Positions 1 through 11,645 of a stretch of DNA of 64,000 nt are shown piece after piece. The notes beneath the pieces were generated by a model that searched no databases, was not told the DNA's origin, and worked only from the letters and a program-made list of their open reading frames with translations. Position 1 is the stretch's first letter; each line of letters begins with the position of its first letter. The stretch spans positions 1 to 64,000 of the forward strand of contig NZ_QJVJ01000009.1 of assembly GCF_003217775.1 (NCBI RefSeq), given 5' to 3'. The translations under genes were made by a program, and so were the position numbers. The DNA comes from Paenibacillus flagellatus (GTDB lineage Bacteria > Bacillota > Bacilli > Paenibacillales > NBRC-103111).

Positions 1-68
1 GCTCGACTTGCATGTATTAGGCACGCCGCCAGCGTTCGTCCTGAGCCAGGATCAAACTCTCCAATAAG
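1..68 (-). rRNA. rrs: 16S ribosomal RNA, 5' end (partial)
   Basis: The reverse complement reads AGAGTTTGATCCTGGCTCAG, the universal 16S 5' primer site, followed by the usual Firmicute start through AATACATGCAAGTCGAGC. Only the first 65-70 nucleotides are in the window; the gene runs off the left edge. The mature 5' end is placed near 68 by analogy with Bacillus 16S. Transcription points away from oriC, so the operon is co-oriented with replication. Confidence 0.97.
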
Positions 69-290
69 GAGGGAAACTTCTCCGATCAACCGGCGACGAA
101 ATTGGAGAGATTGATCCAGAGGATCAAACTGTCCTTTTTCAGGTTTCCCTTTATTTCAGAGCTGATTGCTCATTTCGTACTGACTTGTTGTGGTCTCTTG
201 CGAGACCGCACTTGCACGCTCGTTGTTCAGTTTTCAAGGAACAAATCGTTCAAACTTCGTCATTTTTCGCCGTTTTGCGGCGACCTCTTT
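69..290 (-). other. 16S rRNA leader (processing region)
   Basis: This is the transcribed spacer between the rrn promoters and mature 16S, and no gene is seen in it. It contains CCTTGAAAACTGAACAACGAG (minus strand, about 220-240), the conserved Bacillales rrn leader motif linked to antitermination and processing. A sequence near 70-80 (AAGTTTCCCTCC) could start the stem that pairs across 16S. The plus-strand frame at 102-347 lies within this region and is not coding. Confidence 0.7.
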
Positions 291-320
291 AATATAACAC
301 ATCCGCCTAGCTCTTTGCAA
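291..320 (-). promoter_or_regulatory. rrn promoter P2
   Basis: On the minus strand TTGCAA (315-320) is followed after 18 nt by TATATT (291-296). It is the promoter nearest the leader and is a good sigma-A match. Tandem promoters are normal for Bacillales rRNA operons. Confidence 0.7.
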
Positions 321-379
321 GCTTTTATGCTAAGAAATTTTTGCTAGCTTGGCGATGCCGTTTTGAAGCGGCGAGAAAT

Positions 380-409
380 AGACTAACACGAGACGTATCG
401 TCCTGTCAA
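380..409 (-). promoter_or_regulatory. rrn promoter P1
   Basis: On the minus strand a perfect -35 TTGACA (404-409) is followed after 18 nt by TAGTCT (380-385). It lies about 90 bp upstream of P2, the usual tandem spacing. Confidence 0.6.
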
Positions 410-443
410 CCGAAGCATCCCCGCCACCTTATCCCATCCCGTA

Positions 444-476
444 CAAAAGAAAACGGACGCCTGAAAGGCGCCCGCT
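444..476 (-). terminator. terminator after the HD-GYP gene
   Basis: On the minus strand GGGCGCC-tttca-GGCGTCC is followed by GTTTTCTTTT. It starts directly after the stop codon of the HD-GYP gene and separates it from the rRNA promoters. Confidence 0.8.
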
Positions 477-1538
477 TTATATCACTTCTTGAATAAACAT
501 GCTCCGATCGACGGCCAAATTGATGATCGTCCCGTTCACATTGACCATCGGCCGCGTCGGGTTGGACCTGTCCGTAAAAATAATCTCGCCTACCCGGCCG
601 TCGCTCAGGCGGACAATCGTGCCGTGATGAAACTGCGTCACCTTATTGATAAACGTCGACACGATGATCGGATCAAGCTTGCCGAACGATTCCTTCTGCA
701 CCTGCTCGAGCACCAGATAGGGCGATTGCGCCTTCTTGTAAGTCCGGTGGCTCGTCATCGCGTGGAATATATCGGCCACCGCGACTACCTTCGCGTACGG
801 ATGGATTTTGTCTCCCTTGACCGCGAGCGGATAGCCCGAGCCGTCTTCGCGCTCATGATGCTGCAGCGCGCACAGCTTCGAGCCGTCGTTCAGCGAAGGC
901 GTATTTTTCAATATCGAATAGCCGTAGAGCGTATGGCGGCGCACTTCCTCCACTTCGAGCACCGTCAGCTTGGACGGCTTGGACAAGATCACCGGGTCGA
1001 CCTTGGCGTTCCCGATATCGTGCAAGAGCCCTCCGAGGGCGATCGGCATCCAATCCTTGCTTTGGAAGCCGTGCCAGCGAGCCAGCATATACGAAGTGAG
1101 CGCGACCATGATGCTGTTATGATAAATATATTCCTGCGTGTTCGACATTCGCGGCGTGAACGTCAAAATGTTGTAATGCTGAATGCGGGCGATCAGCTGC
1201 TCCAAGCCGTTTCGTATATCCAGGATCGGCAAGGTCGGACTGGACATCGCGTCCTTGAACACTTTTTTGAGCAGCTGAATCATTTTGTCGTACTCGTAAT
1301 AAAATTGAATCAGCCCGGAGTCCTCGGTCTTCATGTCCTCGGCCTTGTTCTCCGCTGCCGCATCCGACTCCCTCGCCTCGATCGTCACCGACGGAATGAG
1401 AAACGCACGCAAAATTTCGATTTCCCTCGGGGTGACGTTCACCCCTCGTTTGAATAACACGTTGCCCAACTTCGTGATGACATCCTCGATGATCTTATCT
1501 CCAAGCTTCAACTGGGAAACGGAAACGGTCGCCATCAT
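477..1538 (-). CDS. HD-GYP domain protein, likely c-di-GMP phosphodiesterase
   Basis: The product is about 353 residues. The C-terminal two thirds is an HD-GYP domain: the HD motif is in LLHDIGNAKVDP, and the signature is HHEREDGSGYP, with the residues expected to hold the di-metal centre. HD-GYP proteins hydrolyse cyclic di-GMP; activity is inferred here. The first 100 residues match no receiver or sensor domain I recognise, and no membrane segment is seen. The frame opens with two Met codons; the ribosome site AGGGGA fits the second one (1535) better. It lies 47 bp after gyrA on the same strand and may be read from the gyrase transcripts. B. subtilis lacks a gene here, but Paenibacillaceae often have one. 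Confidence 0.88.
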   Translation of the reverse strand: MMATVSVSQLKLGDKIIEDVITKLGNVLFKRGVNVTPREIEILRAFLIPSVTIEARESDAAAENKAEDMKTEDSGLIQFYYEYDKMIQLLKKVFKDAMSSPTLPILDIRNGLEQLIARIQHYNILTFTPRMSNTQEYIYHNSIMVALTSYMLARWHGFQSKDWMPIALGGLLHDIGNAKVDPVILSKPSKLTVLEVEEVRRHTLYGYSILKNTPSLNDGSKLCALQHHEREDGSGYPLAVKGDKIHPYAKVVAVADIFHAMTSHRTYKKAQSPYLVLEQVQKESFGKLDPIIVSTFINKVTQFHHGTIVRLSDGRVGEIIFTDRSNPTRPMVNVNGTIINLAVDRSMFIQEVI

Positions 1539-1584
1539 TTTTCCCCTGCCTTGCGTTTCGGTTTATCGGACCGGCCGGACACCC

Positions 1585-4050
1585 TTATTCGCCGGCTTCC
1601 TCCGTTTCGGCCTCGCCGGCCACTTCCTCGCTCTTCTCCACGCGGGTCACGGTCGCGACTTCGTCGTCCTCGCGGATATTGATCAGCTTGACGCCCTGCG
1701 TATTGCGACCCATCGTGTTGATCCCCGACATGCTCGTACGGATGATCGTGCCCGAGGCCGTAATGATCATCAAATCTTCCTCGTTTTTGACCACCTTCAA
1801 CCCGACGACCGGACCGTTTTTGCCCGTGACGTTGAGCGTCTTGATCCCTTTGCCGCCGCGCGACTGGATCCGGTATTCGTCCATCGGCGTCCGTTTGCCG
1901 TAACCTTTGGACGTGACGATCAGCACATCGTCTTCCACGTTGACGACGTCCATATCGATCACGGCGTCGTCGTCGGATATCGAGATGCCTTTGACACCCG
2001 TAGCAGAACGTCCCATCGGACGAACGTCATCTTCCGGAAACCGGATGGACATGCCCTGCTTCGTGCCCATGATGATTTCCTGCTTGCCGTCCGTCAGCTT
2101 CACGGCGATCAGATCGTCGTCCTCGCGCAAATTGATCGCGATCAGGCCGGCACGGCGGATGTTGGAATAGTCGTCCAGCGGCGTCTTCTTCACGATCCCG
2201 TTCTTCGTCGCGAAGAACAAATACTGCTCGGAGTCGAAGTTCTCGATCGGAATGACCGCGTTGACCGTCTCGCCCTGCTCAATCTGGATCAGGTTGATAA
2301 TCGGCGTTCCGCGGGCGGTCCGGCTCAGGTCGGGAATTTCGTACGCCTTCAGCCGGTACGCCTTCCCTTTGTTCGTGAAGAACATCAAATATTGATGCGT
2401 ATTCGACACGAACAAATGCTCGACGAAGTCGTTATCCTTCGTATCCATCCCGACGACGCCTCGTCCGCCCCGCTTCTGGCTGCGGTACGTCGTAACCGGC
2501 AGACGCTTCACGTAACCGGTATGGGTGATCGTGATGATGACGTCTTCGCGCGGAATGAGGTCTTCGTCTTCGATGCTTTCTTCGCCGACCGTAATTTCGC
2601 TTCGGCGAGCGTCGGCGAATTTCTCCTTGATCTCGCGCAGCTCCTCGCTGATAATGCCGAGAATCAACTGCTCGTCGGCCAAAATCGCGCGGTATTCCGC
2701 GATTTTCTGCATCAGCTCGGCGTACTCCGCCTCGATCTTTTCCCGCTCCAAGCCGGTGAGGCGCTGCAGACGCATGTCGAGAATCGCCTGCGCCTGCTCG
2801 TAGCTCAAGCTGAACCGGCTCATCAAGCCGTCGCGCGCTTCCTCGGTCGTACGCGATCCACGGATGAGCGCAATGACCTCGTCCAGATGGTCGAGAGCGA
2901 TGCGCAGACCTTCAAGAATATGCGCGCGCGCCTCGGCTTTTCTCAAATCGTACTCGGTACGCCGGCGAATGACTTCCTGCTGGTGTTTCAAATAATAGTA
3001 AAGCATGTCCCGCAGGTTGAGCACTTTCGGCTCTCCGTTGACGAGCGCCAGCATGATGATGCCGTAGTTCGTCTGCATCGGCGTATGCTTATACAGGTTG
3101 TTCAAGACGACGCTCGGATTGACGTCGCGGCGCAGCTCGATGACGACCCGCATGCCGGTCCGGTCCGATTCGTCGCGCAGGTCGGTTATGCCGTCAATCA
3201 CCTTGTCGCGGACAAGCTCGGCGATTTTCTCGACCAGCTTCGCCTTATTGACTTTATACGGCAGTTCATACACGATTATGCGCGCTTTGTTGTTCGTCTC
3301 TTCGATTTCGACCTTCGCCCGCATCGTGGCGGAGCCGCGGCCCGTCGTATACGCTTGGCGAATCCCCTCGCGTCCGAGAATATAGGCGCCGGTCGGAAAG
3401 TCCGGACCTTTGATCGCCTGCATCAAATCGAGCGGCGTCACGTCCGGATTGTCGATCAGCATCTGGACGCCGTCGATCACTTCGCCCAGGTTGTGCGGCG
3501 GAATGCTCGTCGCCATCCCGACGGCGATGCCGTAGGAGCCGTTCACGAGCAGGTTCGGATACCGCGAAGGCAAGACGGACGGCTCGGTTTCTTCGCCGTC
3601 GTAGTTCGGTACGAAATCGATTGTCTCTTTTTGCAGATCGCGCAGCAATTCCATCGATATTTTCGACAGACGCGCCTCCGTATACCGCATGGCGGCGGCC
3701 ATATCGCCGTCGATCGAGCCGAAGTTGCCGTGTCCGTCGACCAGCATGTACCGGGTGGAAAAGTCTTGCGCCAGCCCGACCATCGTCTCGTATACGGCGG
3801 AATCCCCGTGGGGGTGGTACTTGCCGATTACTTCGCCGACGATCCGGGCGGATTTCTTGTAAGGCTTATCGGGAGCCATGCCCAATTCGGACATCGCATA
3901 CAAAATACGGCGGTGAACCGGCTTCAGCCCGTCCCGAACGTCCGGGAGCGCACGGCTGACGATGATGCTCATCGCATAGTCCATAAAGGACGTGCGCATC
4001 TCGGTGCCGATATCGATATCTCTCACTTGCGATTGATTTTCTTCGGCCAT
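1585..4050 (-). CDS. gyrA: DNA gyrase subunit A
   Basis: GyrA is the breakage-reunion subunit of gyrase, which forms A2B2 and adds negative supercoils with ATP. The 821-residue product has the winged-helix/tower region first, with active-site Tyr123 in MRYTEAR, then the coiled-coil gate and a C-terminal DNA-wrapping propeller with the GyrA-box variant QKRGGRG. The quinolone region reads [10 protein letters not shown] with Ser84 and Glu88, the drug-sensitive form. The C-terminus is rich in Glu/Asp, as usual. The start follows GGAGG at good spacing. It is downstream of gyrB with a 51-bp gap, the standard oriC arrangement. Confidence 0.99.
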   Translation of the reverse strand: MAEENQSQVRDIDIGTEMRTSFMDYAMSIIVSRALPDVRDGLKPVHRRILYAMSELGMAPDKPYKKSARIVGEVIGKYHPHGDSAVYETMVGLAQDFSTRYMLVDGHGNFGSIDGDMAAAMRYTEARLSKISMELLRDLQKETIDFVPNYDGEETEPSVLPSRYPNLLVNGSYGIAVGMATSIPPHNLGEVIDGVQMLIDNPDVTPLDLMQAIKGPDFPTGAYILGREGIRQAYTTGRGSATMRAKVEIEETNNKARIIVYELPYKVNKAKLVEKIAELVRDKVIDGITDLRDESDRTGMRVVIELRRDVNPSVVLNNLYKHTPMQTNYGIIMLALVNGEPKVLNLRDMLYYYLKHQQEVIRRRTEYDLRKAEARAHILEGLRIALDHLDEVIALIRGSRTTEEARDGLMSRFSLSYEQAQAILDMRLQRLTGLEREKIEAEYAELMQKIAEYRAILADEQLILGIISEELREIKEKFADARRSEITVGEESIEDEDLIPREDVIITITHTGYVKRLPVTTYRSQKRGGRGVVGMDTKDNDFVEHLFVSNTHQYLMFFTNKGKAYRLKAYEIPDLSRTARGTPIINLIQIEQGETVNAVIPIENFDSEQYLFFATKNGIVKKTPLDDYSNIRRAGLIAINLREDDDLIAVKLTDGKQEIIMGTKQGMSIRFPEDDVRPMGRSATGVKGISISDDDAVIDMDVVNVEDDVLIVTSKGYGKRTPMDEYRIQSRGGKGIKTLNVTGKNGPVVGLKVVKNEEDLMIITASGTIIRTSMSGINTMGRNTQGVKLINIREDDEVATVTRVEKSEEVAGEAETEEAGE

Positions 4051-4101
4051 GGAACCCTCCTGGAAGCTGCTTCTCTACCCAAAACCAAAAACGGATGCGC
4101 T

Positions 4102-6021
<1,920 letters not shown>

Positions 6022-6303
6022 TCACCTACTTCTTTGATTTGAAAATATTTCGAGATCGCCGGTCAAGAGGACGTTGGCCCGCTTTTTCAAAGTCGTGGAT
6101 GAGATCGGGGAATAATACACTTTCGTCTTCGTGACGACGAGCGACTTGCATTCCTCCTCGCCGATAACCTCGACGTTTCGTTCTTTTTGCGCATGCTGCA
6201 CGAAGCTTTTCGATATTTTCGAAGACTTCTCGATCGACAGATCGAAGATGGCGATCAGTTCGGACGCGCGTATAATCTTTTCTCCGCCCAAATGGATGAA
6301 CAT
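6022..6303 (-). CDS. remB: extracellular matrix regulator RemB (DUF370)
   Basis: The 93-residue product matches the RemB/YaaB family by its opening MFIHLGGEKII and the core YYSPISSTTLKKRA. In B. subtilis RemB sits in the same place, between recF and gyrB, and works with RemA to activate biofilm matrix genes; the role here is inferred from family and position. The protein is basic at its C-terminus. The ATG follows GGGAG at about 10 nt. It is 37 bp after recF and very close to gyrB. Confidence 0.9.
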   Translation of the reverse strand: MFIHLGGEKIIRASELIAIFDLSIEKSSKISKSFVQHAQKERNVEVIGEEECKSLVVTKTKVYYSPISSTTLKKRANVLLTGDLEIFSNQRSR

Positions 6304-6340
6304 GACGAATCAGCTCCCGTTTCGCTTGCGGCGAACAAAG

Positions 6341-7453
6341 TTAATCGACCAGCTGGCCGTTTCGCACATGAAAAATGGAGGCGTTCTCCAGTCGGTTCAT
6401 CTGTAGACTTTCCACGCCCGTCGTCGTGATGAACGTCTGCACTTTCGTCTGGAACGTCTCGAGAAGTTGGGTTTGCCGGTACGTGTCCAATTCGGACAAA
6501 ACGTCGTCGAGCAGGAGAATCGGATATTCCCCCACTTCCTCATGGATAAATTCGATTTCCGCGAGCTTCAGCGACAGCGCCGTCGTCCGCTGCTGCCCTT
6601 GGGAGCCGAACGTTTGGACGTCTTTGTCGTTAATGAAAAAGGCGAGATCGTCGCGGTGCGGGCCGAACAACGTCGTGCCGCGCCGAATTTCCTGATCCTT
6701 GGCCTGTGATAACTTTATCATAAATTGCTCAAATAAAACAGATTCTTCTACCGGCTCGGCATAGTCGAAAGACGGCTTGTATGCGATCATGAGCGTTTCC
6801 GACCCGTTCGTGATGCCGCGATGGATCGATTCCGCCCAAATTTGCAGCTTTTTTATAAAGTTTTGACGTTTTTTCATGATTTTAATACCAAGACGTACCA
6901 ATTGCTCGTTCCAGACGTCCATCATCGCACCGTTCGCGGACGAATCCCGGAACGATTGCTTGAGCAAATTGTTGCGCTGGACGAGCACTTTTTGGTACTG
7001 GGACAGATCGTACAGGTACGACGGCTGCACCTGGCCGATCTCCATATCGAGAAATCGCCGGCGTACGCCGGGCGATCCTTTGACGATATTCAAATCTTCG
7101 GGGGCGAACAGGACGACGTTCAGAGCTCCGATGAAGCCGCTCAGCTTCTTTTGCTCGAGCCCGTTGATCTTCGCCTTCTTGCCTTGATTCGAAATGGCGA
7201 GATCGAGCGTGCACGGCCCGTACCGTTTGTCCAGCTCGCCGCGGATCATCGTGCGGTCGGCCCCCCAGCGGATGAGCTCCTTGTCTTGATGGGTCCGGTG
7301 GGACTTGGTCAAGGCGAGCACGAATATCGCTTCCAGCAAGTTCGTCTTCCCCTGGGCGTTCGGCCCGACGAAAATGTTGACGGCCCCCTCGGTCGCGAAC
7401 TCCACCGATTCGTAGTTGCGGTACTCGCTCAGCGCCAGCTTTTTCAAATACAA
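6341..7453 (-). CDS. recF: DNA replication and repair protein RecF
   Basis: RecF is an SMC-like ATPase that binds gapped DNA and helps load RecA with RecO and RecR. The 370-residue product has Walker A GPNAQGKTN at residues 30-38, the ABC signature region SQGQQRTTALS, and Walker B LLLDDVLSELD. The start is TTG at 7453, preceded by GGAGG at 7 nt; an ATG a few bases upstream is in another frame and closes at once. It is 12 bp after yaaA, so translation is probably coupled. Confidence 0.98.
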   Translation of the reverse strand: MYLKKLALSEYRNYESVEFATEGAVNIFVGPNAQGKTNLLEAIFVLALTKSHRTHQDKELIRWGADRTMIRGELDKRYGPCTLDLAISNQGKKAKINGLEQKKLSGFIGALNVVLFAPEDLNIVKGSPGVRRRFLDMEIGQVQPSYLYDLSQYQKVLVQRNNLLKQSFRDSSANGAMMDVWNEQLVRLGIKIMKKRQNFIKKLQIWAESIHRGITNGSETLMIAYKPSFDYAEPVEESVLFEQFMIKLSQAKDQEIRRGTTLFGPHRDDLAFFINDKDVQTFGSQGQQRTTALSLKLAEIEFIHEEVGEYPILLLDDVLSELDTYRQTQLLETFQTKVQTFITTTGVESLQMNRLENASIFHVRNGQLVD

Positions 7454-7465
7454 GACATGACCTCC

Positions 7466-7681
7466 TCAGCGGCGGGAAACGACGAACGTCCCGAATCCTT
7501 CCACCTCGACCCGGTCGTTCGCATACAGCTTGCGGCCGCGGCGGTTGTCCAGCTCGCCGTTCACGAGAACGGACGTTTCCGCAAGAAAAGGCTTCGCTTG
7601 CCCGCCGGTCGAAATGCAATCCGCGAGCTTCAAAAACTGCCCCAGCGTTATATAGTCGGTTGTGATCTCGATCGGCTTCAT
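7466..7681 (-). CDS. yaaA: S4-domain RNA-binding protein YaaA (RlbA)
   Basis: This is a 71-residue S4-type RNA-binding domain protein. The core GGQAKPFLAETSVLVNGE is typical of the YaaA group that always sits between dnaN and recF in Bacillales. The family has been linked to ribosome assembly; the exact target is not known from sequence. The start follows GGAGAG. It is 14 bp after dnaN. Confidence 0.93.
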   Translation of the reverse strand: MKPIEITTDYITLGQFLKLADCISTGGQAKPFLAETSVLVNGELDNRRGRKLYANDRVEVEGFGTFVVSRR

Positions 7682-7695
7682 CGGCGGCTCTCCGT

Positions 7696-8847
7696 TCAGT
7701 TCGTAGTCCGGTACGGCATGATCAGGTGCAGCATGTTGGAATGGTCTTCCGGCTTCATGATGATCGGCTGCATCGCTCCGCGGAAGCAGATTTGGATAAA
7801 GTCGCTGTCGATTACTTTCAGCGCGTCGAGCATATATTTGGAGTTGAACGAAATGCTGAGCAATTCGCCGGACAGCTTATGCGCCTCGATCTGCTCCGTT
7901 ACTTTGCCGAGCTCGCTCGAGCTGGACGAAATTTCGACCGTGCTTTCGTCCTTCAGCGTCATTTTGACGATATTCGTCTTCTCTTCGCGGGAAAGCAAGT
8001 AGGCGCGGTCGATCGCGTCCGCCAGCTTTTTCGTATCGATCGTCAGCTCCGTCTGGAACGATTGCGGAATCAGCTTGGACGTATCCGGATATGTGCCGTC
8101 GAGCATGCGGGTATAGAACAGGATCGTGTCCATTTTGAACAGCACCTGGTTGTTTGCAACGACGATATCGACGAGCATGGACTGGTCCGGGAGCAGCTTG
8201 CTCAGCTCGTTCAAGCTTTTGCCGGCGATGACGATATTTTGGAAATCGATCGGATTGGCCGTCTCGACATGCGATTCCCGGGATGCCATGCGAAGACGGT
8301 CGCAGGCGATCAGCTTGAGCCGTTCCTGCTTGAAGTTCCACAGAACGCCGGTCAAGATCGGAGACGTCTCGCTCGTCGATACCGCGAACGTCGTCTGACG
8401 GATCATCGCTTTCAGCAGATCGCTCGAAATCGACAGCGTATGGCTTTCGTCCAGTTGAGGAAGGAGCGGATATTCCTCCGGATCGAGACCGACGATTTGA
8501 ATTTCGGCGGTGCCGGAACGAATCCACGTCAAAAAATTATCCTTCACTTCGATCGTCACGTCGGGAGCGGGAAGCTTGCGGATAATTTCCGAGAAAAACT
8601 TGGCCGGCAAGACAACGCTTCCGGGCGTAAGGACTTCTACGACGGCTACGACGGCGGTTCCTTCTTTTTCGATCGGGATGAAGCTTTGGATCGAGATTTC
8701 GGTATCGGAAGCGGTCAGCGTTACGCCGCTCGGTTGAACGTCTATTTTGATGCCGGTCAAGATCGGGATCGTCGTCCGGCTCGATATCGCTTTGGAAACG
8801 TGTTGGATCGATTCGTTCAAGTCGTCTTTCAAAATGCTCAGTTTCAT
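7696..8847 (-). CDS. dnaN: DNA polymerase III beta sliding clamp
   Basis: DnaN is the ring-shaped processivity clamp of the replicative polymerase. The product of about 383 residues begins MKLSILKDDLNESI and shows the three repeated clamp domains, ending with IMPYRTT, the usual clamp C-terminus. The open frame extends upstream to 8952, but that part lies in the origin DNA. Two adjacent ATG codons (8850 and 8847) follow GGGAG; the second has the better 8-nt spacing. It is the second gene of the dnaA series and is separated from dnaA by the probable origin unwinding site. Confidence 0.97.
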   Translation of the reverse strand: MKLSILKDDLNESIQHVSKAISSRTTIPILTGIKIDVQPSGVTLTASDTEISIQSFIPIEKEGTAVVAVVEVLTPGSVVLPAKFFSEIIRKLPAPDVTIEVKDNFLTWIRSGTAEIQIVGLDPEEYPLLPQLDESHTLSISSDLLKAMIRQTTFAVSTSETSPILTGVLWNFKQERLKLIACDRLRMASRESHVETANPIDFQNIVIAGKSLNELSKLLPDQSMLVDIVVANNQVLFKMDTILFYTRMLDGTYPDTSKLIPQSFQTELTIDTKKLADAIDRAYLLSREEKTNIVKMTLKDESTVEISSSSSELGKVTEQIEAHKLSGELLSISFNSKYMLDALKVIDSDFIQICFRGAMQPIIMKPEDHSNMLHLIMPYRTTN

Positions 8848-8960
8848 CATTTCAACTCCCGGTTCTAAATGATTCCTAACGCTGCATACAATGTCGTGTA
8901 CGCCGGCAATCCGGTTTTCGGACAGACGGTGTCGACGATGCGAACGCCGCATCGCTATTC

Positions 8961-9076
8961 TTCATAAGTATATATCTTTTATAGCGATGGTAGTAGTAGG
9001 CGCCGTGAATATGTGGATATGTGGGAAAATCGGTTGAAGCAGAAAGCCTATCCACATGTGAATAGTTTGTGCATAG
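8961..9076 (-). other. oriC: oriC unwinding region between dnaA and dnaN: DnaA boxes, DnaA-trios, AT-rich tract
   Basis: Read on the minus strand (dnaA to dnaN) the order is: near-consensus DnaA boxes CTATGCACA (9068-9076), CTATTCACA (9057-9065), opposing CTATCCACA (9048-9056, plus) and ATATCCACA (9012-9020); a short GC patch GGCGCC; the triplets TAC TAC TAC (8990-8999); then an AT-rich tract (8961-8983). This is the order of the basal origin in B. subtilis, where DnaA-trios guide DnaA onto single-stranded DNA. The assignment is by pattern and position. Confidence 0.82.
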
Positions 9077-9084
9077 GCTTCCGG

Positions 9085-10449
9085 TTATGAAGACGGATTT
9101 TTGATTTTCTCGGTAATCGTCTGAACGATTTTATATAAGTCCTGGTCCTGCTGCAGCGCCGAAGCGATTTTCTCGTGGGCATGGATGACGGTCGTATGGT
9201 CGCGGCCGCCGAACGCCTCCCCGATCTTGGGCAAGGAGTAGTCGGTCAGCTCGCGGGACAAGTACATCGCCACCTGCCTCGGGAACGCCACCGCCTTCGT
9301 CCGCTTGCGCGCCTTGAACTCTTCGAGCTTGAGCCCGTAAAATTCGCCGACCCGCTGCTGGATGTCCTGGATCGTAATCATCTTCGGCCGGCTGGACGGG
9401 ATGATGTCCTTCAGCGCTTCCGCGGCGAGATGGGTCGTAATGTCCTGGTTGATCAGCGACGAGTAGGCGACGACGCGGATAAGCGCGCCTTCGAGCTCGC
9501 GGATGTTCGTATCGATCTGGTTTGCGATGTAGATCATCGCTTCGTTCGGAATATCGAGGTTTTCCGCCTTCGCTTTCTTCCTCAGAATGGCGATGCGCGT
9601 TTCCAGATCGGGCGGTGCAATGTCGGTGATCAGCCCCCATTCGAACCGGGAACGGAGCCGGTCTTCGAGCGTCGGAATTTCCTTCGGCGGGCGGTCGCTC
9701 GAAATGATGATCGCTTTATGCTCCTCGTGAAGCGCGTTGAACGTGTGGAAAAACTCCTCCTGCGTCCCTTCCTTGCCGGCCAGAAACTGGATGTCGTCGA
9801 TGAGCAGCACGTCGATCGTCCGGTATTTGTTGCGAAAATCTTCGCCGCGATTGTCGCGGACGGCGTTGATGAATTCATTCGTAAATTTCTCGGACGAGAT
9901 ATAGAGAACCCGGGCTCCGGGGTTATGCTCCAGGACGTAATGGCCGATGGCGTGCATCAGGTGCGTCTTGCCGAGTCCGACGCCGCCGTACAGGAACAGC
10001 GGGTTGTAGGCCTTGGCCGGCGCTTCGGCGACGGCAAGCGACGCGGCGTGGGCGAACCGGTTGCCGGAGCCGACGACGAACGTGTCGAACGTATATTTCG
10101 GATTGAGCAGATTGTAGATGTTGCCGTCTTCCTGCACCGGTACCGGCTTGAACGGCTGCGCGGCGGGGGCCGGCGCCGATTTGGCCGCGGGCGATTCGGT
10201 ATCCTGCAGCACGAATTTGACTTCGACGTCGCGCCCGGTATATTCGAACACGGCGTTGGCGATCATTTTGGCATAGCGGCTTTCCAGCCATTCGCGGGCG
10301 AAATTGTTCGGAGCGCATATGGTCAGCTGCGTCTCGGTGAAGACAGACGCTTTGGTCGATTTCAGCCAAGTGTCGAAGCTAGGTTTGCTCAGTTTGGTTT
10401 GAATAACGGACAACACTTCTTGCCATAAATCGTTGGTTTGACCGTCCAC
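9085..10449 (-). CDS. dnaA: chromosomal replication initiator DnaA
   Basis: DnaA binds TTATCCACA boxes and melts the origin. The 454-residue product has an N-terminal DnaB/SirA-contact domain (1-80), a short Pro/Ala-rich linker (85-108), an AAA+ domain with Walker A at 155-163 (GGVGLGKTH) and Walker [10 protein letters not shown], and a C-terminal HTH with the family signature [13 protein letters not shown]. The start codon is GTG at 10449, preceded by AGGAG at 10 nt. Box clusters lie on both sides of the gene; the upstream ones probably also give autoregulation. Confidence 0.99.
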   Translation of the reverse strand: MDGQTNDLWQEVLSVIQTKLSKPSFDTWLKSTKASVFTETQLTICAPNNFAREWLESRYAKMIANAVFEYTGRDVEVKFVLQDTESPAAKSAPAPAAQPFKPVPVQEDGNIYNLLNPKYTFDTFVVGSGNRFAHAASLAVAEAPAKAYNPLFLYGGVGLGKTHLMHAIGHYVLEHNPGARVLYISSEKFTNEFINAVRDNRGEDFRNKYRTIDVLLIDDIQFLAGKEGTQEEFFHTFNALHEEHKAIIISSDRPPKEIPTLEDRLRSRFEWGLITDIAPPDLETRIAILRKKAKAENLDIPNEAMIYIANQIDTNIRELEGALIRVVAYSSLINQDITTHLAAEALKDIIPSSRPKMITIQDIQQRVGEFYGLKLEEFKARKRTKAVAFPRQVAMYLSRELTDYSLPKIGEAFGGRDHTTVIHAHEKIASALQQDQDLYKIVQTITEKIKNPSS

Positions 10450-10529
10450 AGATTGTTCACTCCTTCAATTCATTACCGGTCGGACCGAAAGCCTTTCTAT
10501 AGGAAAGCTTCAATAGACGCTGTCGAAAT

Positions 10530-10812
10530 TTATCCACAAAGCTCAAAGGAATGGGGATATTGAAAAAAACGGGAAGGGGAATTTGTTCACAAAGTTATCC
10601 ACATCTTGTTGATAAACTGAGGATATCGACGTCTTGTTCACAACCGAAAACAATACCATGATAGCAGAAACGACGCGCGTTTTCAAACATTATCCACAAT
10701 ATCTAGCCCTTGTGCGCAACAGTTGTCAACAGCACTACATATTGTTTATACGTTGTGCAAAAACCGACAAATTCCGTTTTCGTTCCGCAAAAACTTATGC
10801 ACAGGTGGATAA
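10530..10812. other. oriC: oriC upstream DnaA-box cluster
   Basis: The 531-bp interval between dnaA and rpmH (10450-10980) has no gene. It holds perfect TTATCCACA boxes at 10530-10538, 10595-10603 and 10690-10698. Near-matches are at 10607-10615 (minus, TTATCAACA), 10795-10803 (TTATGCACA) and 10804-10812 (minus, TTATCCACC). Weaker TTGTTCACA copies are at 10583 and 10634. The last two near-matches abut head to head. Divergent replication-gene transcription on either side supports an origin role. Confidence 0.88.
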
Positions 10813-10892
10813 AACAAAATCGGATCGTGCCGAAACGATGAGCGGCGGTGTCGAAGAGGGAGAACCGGACAAAATTTTCAAGTGCGCTCGAA

Positions 10893-10921
10893 TTGACTTT
10901 TGGAGCCCGAAATGATTTAAT
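10893..10921 (+). promoter_or_regulatory. rpmH promoter
   Basis: TTGACT (10893-10898), 17-nt spacer, TTTAAT (10916-10921). A good sigma-A match about 60 bp before the rpmH start codon. Confidence 0.65.
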
Positions 10922-10980
10922 GTAAAGAGCGTCTTTACGAAGACAAACCGAACATGGAATATCCCGAGGAGGTGCGATAG

Positions 10981-11115
10981 ATGGGTCCGACATTTAAACC
11001 GAATGTGAGCAAGCGCAAAAAAGTGCACGGTTTTCGCAAGAGAATGAGCACGAAAAACGGCCGCAAAGTTTTGAAAGCCCGCCGCCAAAAAGGAAGAAAA
11101 GTCATTAGCGCGTAA
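10981..11115 (+). CDS. rpmH: 50S ribosomal protein L34
   Basis: This 44-residue highly basic protein begins [19 protein letters not shown] and ends KGRKVISA. L34 is a small 50S component that packs against 23S rRNA. The ATG is preceded by GAGGAGGTG. Its place just right of the origin, ahead of rnpA, is universal in Bacillales. Confidence 0.97.
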   Translation: MGPTFKPNVSKRKKVHGFRKRMSTKNGRKVLKARRQKGRKVISA

Positions 11116-11120
11116 CGGAA

Positions 11121-11150
11121 GGCCACTTAAAGGTGGTCTTTTCTTTTTTT
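11121..11150 (+). terminator. terminator or attenuator after rpmH
   Basis: GGCCAC-ttaaag-GTGGTC (one G-U pair) is followed by TTTTCTTTTTTT, five bases after the rpmH stop. It may set the ratio of L34 to RNase P protein by partial read-through. Confidence 0.75.
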
Positions 11151-11297
11151 GTCCCCTTGTTCGAGTGCAAAAAGAGGGAGGAAGGCGGCGCCGCCTTCCG
11201 GACGGTTTATTTTTCCATGAAAGTGTGAACCCTAAAGTCCGTACGGCGGTTGCGATTGCTCGTATGGGCGTCATGTCGAATCGATGGTGATGGTCGG

Positions 11298-11645
11298 ATG
11301 CAAAAAGAATTGAGGCTGACCCGCAGGGAAGATTTCAATAAAGTGTATCGCTACGGCAAATCGGCGGCGAATCAGCAGTACGTCGTCTATTGCTTGCCCA
11401 ATCCGCGCATCGAGCGGTTCCGGATGGGGATATCGGTCAGCAAAAAGCTGGGAGGCGCCGTCGTGCGCAACCGGATTCGCCGGGTGCTGAAGGAGATCGC
11501 GCGGCTGAACGAGGCGAAGATCCGCTCGCATTACGATTTCGTCGTCATCGCGCGGAAGCCGGTGACGGAGATGGAATACAAGGAGATGGAGAAAAGCTTG
11601 ATGCACGTTCTGAAAAGAGCGCAGCTGCTTCGAAATCCGTCGTAA
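11298..11645 (+). CDS. rnpA: ribonuclease P protein component
   Basis: RnpA is the protein subunit of RNase P, which with the rnpB RNA trims tRNA 5' ends. The product of about 115 residues begins MQKELRLTRREDFNKVYRYG and carries the conserved RNR motif in GAVVRNRIRRVLKE. The frame is open back to 11250, but the homologous start is the ATG at 11298, with GGTGAT 7 nt upstream. Confidence 0.95.
   Translation: MQKELRLTRREDFNKVYRYGKSAANQQYVVYCLPNPRIERFRMGISVSKKLGGAVVRNRIRRVLKEIARLNEAKIRSHYDFVVIARKPVTEMEYKEMEKSLMHVLKRAQLLRNPS

Noticed and set aside
3800-3830. Quinolone-resistance changes in gyrA
   Set aside because: Residues 84 and 88 are Ser and Glu, the sensitive form.
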